A stretch of DNA of 64,000 nt from positions 7,723,201 through 7,787,200 of the forward strand of contig OX365962.1 in the NCBI GenBank assembly GCA_947247005.1, written 5' to 3'. Both the position numbers and the translations under genes were made by a program. The notes under the pieces are model-generated. The model saw only the letters and a list, made by a program, of their open reading frames with translations. It was not told where the DNA came from and did not search any database. The stretch comes from Spisula solida (lineage: Eukaryota > Mollusca > Bivalvia > Venerida > Mactridae). Below, piece after piece: positions 53,401-62,400 of the stretch; position 1 is the stretch's first letter; each line of letters opens with the position of its first letter.

Positions 53401-56400
53401 CCCCGAGGCTTAGGAAATGAGCACGAATGAAAGATTCTATTTATCACATAACCTTAGAGAACGCTCCTTGTCGTTCAAAATGATAATATATGCTGCATAG
53501 ATAATAGATTTCAACCAAAATTTAGCGGTACACAACCAAAATTTAGCAGTACACAACCAAAATTTAGCAGTACACAACCAAAATTTAACGGTACACAACC
53601 AAAATTTGGCGGTACACAACCAAAAGTTAGCGGTACACAACCAAAATTGAGCGGTACACAACCAAAATTTGGCAACACACACAACCAAAATTTGGCAACA
53701 CACAACCAAAATTTAGCGGTACACAAGCGCGGCGTCTTGACGACGTTGGTATTTTTCTGACGACATGGGCCAATCACGGCATGGATTGGCTAACGTCGCA
53801 TATCTATTGCACACTCTTGGAGTGCCAAACGATATTTCCAGCATTGTTTCACGGCACTGCTGGAGGGCAGGTTATATGATATCTAGATATAACGTACCTG
53901 TCATGGGTGATGGAGATGATATCGGTGTGGAAGGATTAGAACTGTAACTACTGTTGGTATGGTCAGTTGAATATATCTGAAAAAGTACAATAATTTCATA
54001 TAATTAAAGTAACTAGTAAACTCATTCCAACAAGGGGAGATAATTCAAAACTGGACCACGGCCATATAGAGTTATGGTTCTTGGTCACTGCACTTCTCCT
54101 AGTTGCCATCTATTCTCATACCAAGTTTCAAGCCAATACCTCAAATAGTTTTAGAGTTAGGCTCTGGACAAAATATGGGATGGATGGAAGGATGGACGCA
54201 TACTACTACTATATCCCTTTGTCTTCGACAGGGCATAATAAAGAATATAGCAGTCAAATACTGCACCAATAAACATGCACAGATGTTATGGAATGAAAAA
54301 ATACAAGAAGGGTGTTTGACACAAAAATTGTCTCCCACAAAGGACCATAACAACGACAACAAGTAATTAAGAATTGCAAGCAATACAGAAGTCCCCTACC
54401 CGTTTTAAGCAATTTTCAATGTTTCTGTTGCCATAGCAACCACAATTTTGGTCGGAATCAAAATATGTTTGGACGTGCATTATCCCGTTACTGCCCCCTA
54501 TCCACATACCAAGTTTCATAAACTTAACTTGGAAACTGTATGAGTTATGTCAGGATCCAGATTTTTTGACGGAATGACGGACGGACTGACTGACGGACGG
54601 AGGGCAAACCTATAGTCCCCTCCGATCAAAAACCGGTAGGGGACTAAAAATCGAAGCTTAATTTATGCTTATATACTTACTGATGCTAAAGCTTTTCCCA
54701 ATACATCACCAGGTTGAGATGAACCTTGACCCTGGTTGCCCGTGGTAACTGATGATGAAGAATTTGTGTATGTAGCCGATGATGGAGGAATAGGTTGACC
54801 TCTGAAGGTCGACATAGGTGGAAGACCGGAGTTAATCAAATCTTGGTTTGGTGAAACAGGATGATTATACCCCTGAAATAAAGATAAAAATACATGACAT
54901 TTAGATACCGCAAAAACTAGAACTGTCGCTATTCGGCAGACAAATATACCCCCGCCGGCAAAGGGCCATAATTCTGCCAAAATTCATCGCAGCTCAAATT
55001 CCTTTCTTCATGCATATCTATATGTTGCGGTTGTTTATCTGTGAAAGTTTGAGCGAAATCCTGCCAAAACTGTAGGAGGAGTTGCGTCCACAAGAATGCG
55101 TCTACGGACGGACGGACGGACGGACTGTCGGACGGACGGACGGACGGACAGACAGACAAGTTGAATCCAGTTTGGCTGATAAAATCAGATAAAATTATTT
55201 TAACATTAATTCAAATTCAGTCTTATCCATAGGAAACCCATGAATAGAGAAGGCTATGGGCATTTTGTCTGTACTATTTTTTGTAGATCTACATGAGTAT
55301 TTATACATACTAACATGTATTATTAATTTGTTAGCTCTGCCTCTAGCACTAGAGGTGCTGTACTGCAAAAGAAGGAGGGGGGGGGGGGGGGAATATTTTT
55401 TACCAACGTCTCTGGCAAGGTAGTTTTATTTTATCACACATTTATAAGTGTTTAGTTAATTACTCTATCCAGATGTTGTGAACATAAAATCTGGCAGAGA
55501 GGGTTGTGAGTAGAACATTGGTAAGGGGAGTTAACTCAAGACAGAGAACCTGAGTGGAGAGTAGCAGCAAGGGGAGTTAACTCCAGACAGAGAACCTGAG
55601 TGGAGAGTAGCAGCAAGGGGAGTTAACTCCAGACAGAGAACCTGAGTGGAGAGTAGCAGCAAGGGGAGTTAACTCTGTCTAACCAGCATCTGGAAATTTA
55701 TCATGAGCAATAAGGAGTCTCAACATGCAGGGGCTACAATATGGGGACAATTAGGGTCCATACTATATATGAGGAAATTAGGAGCCATAATTAATATGAT
55801 GAAATTAGGGACCACAATGAGAACATAAAGAGGCCTCAACATAAAGAAAAGCAACTTCTATGCAATATAAAGATAAGAACCTGATTGAGGCATAGTATGT
55901 ATGTAATTATTTAGGCCTTTCGATCAAGGATAACCCATGAAAGTGCAATCACTAATTTCCAATGGGGTCCTGTGTTTTGCTGAAGGAACAGCAAGTAGAA
56001 GAGGAAAAGTTGTGATACTGAAGGAATCCAGATGCGTTACCCTAGCTCGTTCGGAATAGACTCCTTGGTTCTTTTACATGCCCAGTGTATAGCACCGATA
56101 CATACGAGACTACCTCTGGGTTTTCTAACCAGTTCATCTCTAGGTTGGTGGGAAACACTGAAAAGCGTTTCAGAAATGACCAAGTGTCCCGGCCGAGATT
56201 CGAACCAGGGACCTCTCGATCAGTAGTCTAGTGCGTTATCCACTCGACCACCATGCCATGCATGGTTAAAATTATATTTCAGACCATTTTCTGCCACATC
56301 TAAGTTTTTTGTTTGACCAAATTTAAAAGTCAAGGTGGCCTAAAAACATCAGACAAACATCTTAACAACAATCAGGGTGGTACAATACATACTTCAAACA

Positions 56401-59400
56401 CTTTAAACATCACAGTGACAGACTGCAGACATTTTGATTTTCAAGCAAAATACCATACGACAAAAGCCCTCCAAAAGTTTTTTTTTCAAACAACCCTGCA
56501 CATGTAAGTAATTATATACACGCTCATGAAGAAACACTCATTTTCTCCGTCATCGTTTTTTGTTCGAACATTAGGCAGCATGTTTTACGTATGATAAACT
56601 TTGCAGTTTCCTGTTTTTCCGACAGCCCTGCTTATGACGTGTACCAGATGTTCTGAAATTTTCCTTCGTTTAACAATTTTTCTCTCTACCTATGAAAATG
56701 ATCTCAAAACACATGTTGTCAAGGAAGCGAAAACGGAAACATGGAATCAAGAAAGCGGAGGGAAGGAATCAGTCTACGGAAACATGGAATCATTAGCTCA
56801 AGAACCTAAAGAAGGGAACCAGTCCATGACATTATATAGACGTGTAGGTAGCAAAAGAAAGGGAACCAGTTTAAAACAAGCATGAGAAAGGGAACCAGTC
56901 AAAGACATTACCCAGACTGGTTACAAACATTTGATTTTTCACCCTGCCAGAAATGAAGGTCGGTAGTCTGTTTTTCATCAATACAACAGTTTTCACATAG
57001 ACAAACAAAGAACTGGACTTAAGCATGATATTTCATAATCTTTCTACTGACATTTTTTACCAGATAATGTTAATGCCATAAAATGATTTAAAATCAGGGT
57101 CTTTTTATTATCATTAAAAATCAGTTCAGCCGAAAAGAATTGGCTATTATTCTACGCCAAAATGTATTCCTTAACTCATGGTATTCACAACCTAACTAAT
57201 TATACATAAAACGTAATCCGCCAAAATGCATAACACAAAATGCTGCGGGAAGAAAAAAGGTTCTTGGCAAAGATTTTGGCGAGAAAACCTCTGCCATACC
57301 CATTAGAATTCTCTACGGACTGAGAAGGTATGGTAAAGCTTTTAGTGGGTACCACTCAAATCCAAGCAGCAGACGGCTAATACGAAAACCAAACGCATTG
57401 ACATACGATAGACTGAAAAACTCCTCAGAATTGCATGTAGTGAACTAGCGATGCAAGACAGTATTTTTGTTAGAAAATAGTCTTGTATTACCCATACCCC
57501 ATATTGTATGACCGAAAAGTGAGTTTGAACAGTAATAATTGATTATCAGTATGGCGTAGGATTTTTGACAGGGTGGCATGAAAATTAGATGATGTAATTT
57601 GTACATCTCATGGTACTGTATAGAGGGTATTCACTGTACAGGTTGAATAGTAATATAAGATTATGCTGAAGATGGTGTGTTCACAGAATTGCTGAACTTA
57701 AGAAATATTATAATTCTGCACCTGCAAATCTAAAATTAAAACTATCATTGAATTGGTGAACATTGGAATAATAGGTCTTTTCAGTTATAATTGAATTGGT
57801 GAATGTTCCAATTGAATTGGTGAACATTCGAATAGTAGGTCTTTACAACTTTCATTTAATTGGTGAACGTTTCAATAGTAGGTCTTTTCAACTATCATTG
57901 AATTGGTGAACATTGTAATAGTAGGTCTTTTCAACTATCATCACATTGGTGAACATTGCAATAGTAGGTCTTTTCAACTATCATTGAATTGGTGAACATT
58001 GTAATAGTAGGTCTTTTCAACTATCATCACATTGGTGAACATTGCAATAGTAGGTCTTTTCAACTATCATCGAATTGGTGAACTTCAGAAATATAATAAT
58101 TTTGTAATAGTTATTTTTTCAAGGGTCAAAACCCCTTCTCCCAAGTGAAGTCAAATGGAACCCCTGCACCCCTTTAATGGGTTATAATTAAAGAAGGTTG
58201 TCATTTTCAAGGGTGAAAGTTTGAATTTCAAAAAAACCTGAAATCAACAAAAATCAGCAATTTTTATATGGAAAATAAAGAAAAACAGGCCTTTTGGTAC
58301 TCTCAAAAACCTGAAACTCAGGCATGCGTCTGAAAACTGTAAACCATGCATTTTAACTTACCATTTCATGGGGATGTAAATTATTATGTGAGGAAGATTG
58401 AGAGTGAGGGGGAAAGTTGCCAGGCAACATAGATGCTGGATATGTGCTGGTCGATCCACCGTTAGACCATGGTATAGAAGAACCTTGTGATGGTACCCCA
58501 TCTGTAAATATAGAAATCATGATATAGAATTTTGTTTTCTTTTGTTCATTTGCGACAGTTGTAGTGCATTGTCATTCAGTTTTATACTTGCTAATACATG
58601 GTTCGTACAAAATTCTCATCCCCAAATTCAAGGACCATTCAAGGACTTTTCAAGGTATAATGGGCATTTTCAAGGCATTATTCCAAACATTTACTGAGGT
58701 TAAATTGTACGAAAATGCGATTTTATACACAATTTCTAGTGATGTCATACACAAGGAAACACAAATTGAAATTCAAGTACCATTTTGGCATTTTTCAAGG
58801 TAGCACTAAATTAAGTTCTTTTCAAGGGTAAACCAAATTCAAGGACGTTTCAAGGCCTGTGTGAATCTTGTAATAGGTCAATGACAGAAAGCTGGGTGCG
58901 ATGTTGTTGCTCATTCTGAACAGACTCCTTCATTTGAACATGCCCGGTGTATAGCACAGATACATACAGGACTACCACCTGGTTTCCAACCAGTTTGTCT
59001 CTATAGTGGGGTGGGAAACACGTTTCTAAAGTATCCAGTGCCCCGGCCAAAGTTTCGAATCAGGGACCTTCAGATTGGTAACGTATTTAATGAATATCAA
59101 CAATACAATCTCTTTTCAGTAGCATTACCATGATAAAGGTTGACATTATTACGTTGCATAATATCCGCTGACAGTTAAAAGAACATCATTGTCAAATTAC
59201 ATACATTTCAGTTGATATGAATAATATTCTGAGAATTGCTTTAACTCCTTAAGATACTTGTGTTAAACATTTATGGAAGTTAAAATTTGAATTTACGATG
59301 AGAGAATTGATTAAATACAAAATTTATATTCATGATTTCCTTGTAATGTTAACGAAATGCACAAAATACTGAAAGCCTAAATAAAGTAATGAAACTTACC

Positions 59401-62400
59401 CATGAAATAGTTATCACCGGGATACATAGGTTTAGGTGAGGCGTATGATCGGCCTGGTGACTCCTGATTGTAATCATCTGGACCCGGTGAATAGACCTGA
59501 AAATATACAATTATACCAACCATTTAGTGTTAGGGATTCAATAAACAGAATATGCCCTTTCGGAGCTGCAAACATTATAGTTGTTGTTAAGAGGTTGTTG
59601 CTCTACAGAGGTTAAACTTATTGTAAATATCTGCTTTGGGAAATTTTGAAGGGGTTGTTGCTTTACAGGGGGCTGCTCTGGAGAGGTTGTACTGAGCTGC
59701 TCTGGAGAGGTTGTACAGGGGGCTGCTCTAGAGAGGTTATACTGAGCTGCTCTGGAGAGGTTGTACAGGGGGCTGCTCTAGAGAGGTTATACTGAGCTGC
59801 TCTGGAGAGGTTGTACAGGGGGCTGCTCTAGAGAGGTTATACTGAGCTGCTCTGGAGAGGTTGTACAGGGGGCTGCTCTAGAGAGGTTATACTGAGCTGC
59901 TCTGGAGAGGTTGTACAGGGGGCTGCTCTAGAGAGGTTATACTGAGCTGCTCTGGAGAGGTTGTACAGGGGGCTGCTCTAGAGAGGTTATACTGAGCTGC
60001 TCTGAAGAGGTTGTACTGTGCTGCTCTGGAGAGGTTGTACTGTATATAATTATATATTCCATGTGTGTTTGAACCAAGCAGCAGTGATTATTAAACCACT
60101 CCGACAATCTAGTGAAATTAACGGAGTTATGGGTTCACTTTTCCATGACATTTCCATAAAATTAAAACAATTTTTGTCACAGAATGTACTCGTATATTTG
60201 TTTTTTCCTAATATCTTTTGATAAAGAAACTTGAACTTCTAGACAGTTATTGAAATTTCCTCGAGTTTTCGTGAAAAATCATGCAGATGCCAGAATTGTT
60301 TTTCCATGAACTTTCATGGACATCATCAGTCCTGGGGTGGTATTCAATATTGATCTTAGTTGACTTAAGGATAAGGACAACCAATCAGATCACTCCATAT
60401 TAAATTCTTGGTCAGTAACAGGCAATATGATTGGCTATCCTTATTCTCCAATTAAATAAGATCAATATTGAATACCACCCCTGGTGATCATTTGCCAATT
60501 TTTTCCATGAATTTTCCAGGTCGGTATGAACCTTTTTTTTTTGCCAAAAAAACAAATGTTTTCTTATACCTCTATAAGCCTAGATAATGACCAACACATG
60601 CCATTCATAGGAACCAATTCAGTCACCATACATGTGAAAATATTTCATAGTTAAGAACTAAATAATAACAAATGTACAGATAATTCAACATTTGAGTGAA
60701 AACTGGCTTCCAGCGGCTTGCTTACCATCTGGTCGTATGTCTTATAATTCAATTTAAAATATTAATTTGCTCTTGAAATATAACATATTTTAATAGTCTT
60801 TATCAATGCTGCTTTTCGCAGTAGGCTAAAGTACCACAAAAATTAAAACCATGTGGAGTTAACACTTTGCGAAGAGCTATCAGGCAGTGACTAATTAAAC
60901 TAAAGTACCCAATTTTCCCGATAAGAACCAAACCTACAGTTTTTCTACCCCAAAGGATTTTTTGTAATTTATAGCATAGAAAATTTACCAATTTCTATGC
61001 TGCTTATAAAAACACACCATCACCTGTTTTGAATTTACAGATATCAATGTTTTAGGAGGTTTTGAGAAGAAATATTTACAACTAGTCATATTCCCTAGCT
61101 TCATATAACAGGAAGCCTAATAATGGCTTATAATGAGAACGGCATTCACGCTTTCAAAAATTAAGACACAAATTTTATTGACATTTTTACTTTTATTTGG
61201 ATGCCTGGCAAAGTATAACATAACAATAAAAGAACATTCTATCATAATTACACAAATTTCGTAGGAATTCCAAACGGGGGGCGTAGGTAATTGTTTTTAA
61301 CATAATATTGCGGAAATCGTTAAAAGTTACTTACGCTAAACGAAGACTGTTAAATTGACACATTAAAATTACAAAGAGCTTTCTTATCACTATAATTTTT
61401 ATAAGAATTTGAAAAATCTGAAATTGTTTAATTCAACTTTATAAACTTATTTTTCTTATATTGATTGCTAACCAAGTAAGTAACTTATATTGATTGTCAT
61501 CAATGTCTGCTTCCTGGGCTATGAACAAGTCCCAACCGCCTGTTTCAGAAATCCTGAGGGTCAAGTTTAACCCAACAACCAAGGTGGAATTTGAACCCAT
61601 GACCTTCAAATCAAGAGTTATGTGCTCAGACCTTTTATAACTGGTAAGAAAAGGGAACTGAGGGTCTTATTTGACCCTACAATTGACTAAATTAGCTCAT
61701 GTTGAACTATCACAATGCTGTCAGAAAAGTGTTTTTTTTCATACATTAATTAACACATCAGGGAACTGTTTTATCGAAGCACTAACGGAATCTTATATGT
61801 ACACTCAAATTTAATTATTTCTAAATTACAGGGGTGTCAACAAGGCCAAATTCAAAATCAGAAAAAATCATACGCGGCCGACCAGTTTTACCAAACAAGA
61901 GGCCTTCAATGACATTGTTTCCATAATTAACTCAGTTTGTATCAAAGAACATACTTAACAGATTAAATTTACCATAATTTTGCCATATCTTGAGATATTT
62001 TTATCAAATAACTTTAATTTTGGTCAGGAACCATTGCTCTTTCAGGACTGATAAATCCGGAGTACCGGATAAATCAGAAAAATTGACACCCCTGAAATGA
62101 ATGCTTTTACACTACAAAAAGTGGGCGTGTCAACTTTTAGAAGTTTGTTAACTGAACTATTGCAACTGTTGCAGATCCATTTATCACAATTTTTAGTAGT
62201 TAAAGACTTATAAACAATTTAAATTTAGACTTAATTTCTGTATGTGCTTTGATAAACTAAAACTGTACCCAGACTTGCTTTCAAAGATGGCTGACACTTG
62301 AAAACAAGGGAGATAAATCTATCAGATGTGGAAACTACGTATTTTTGCATAAAACTAGGAAGATCAAGTACTAAATTATCAATCTGAACGCACTGATTCA

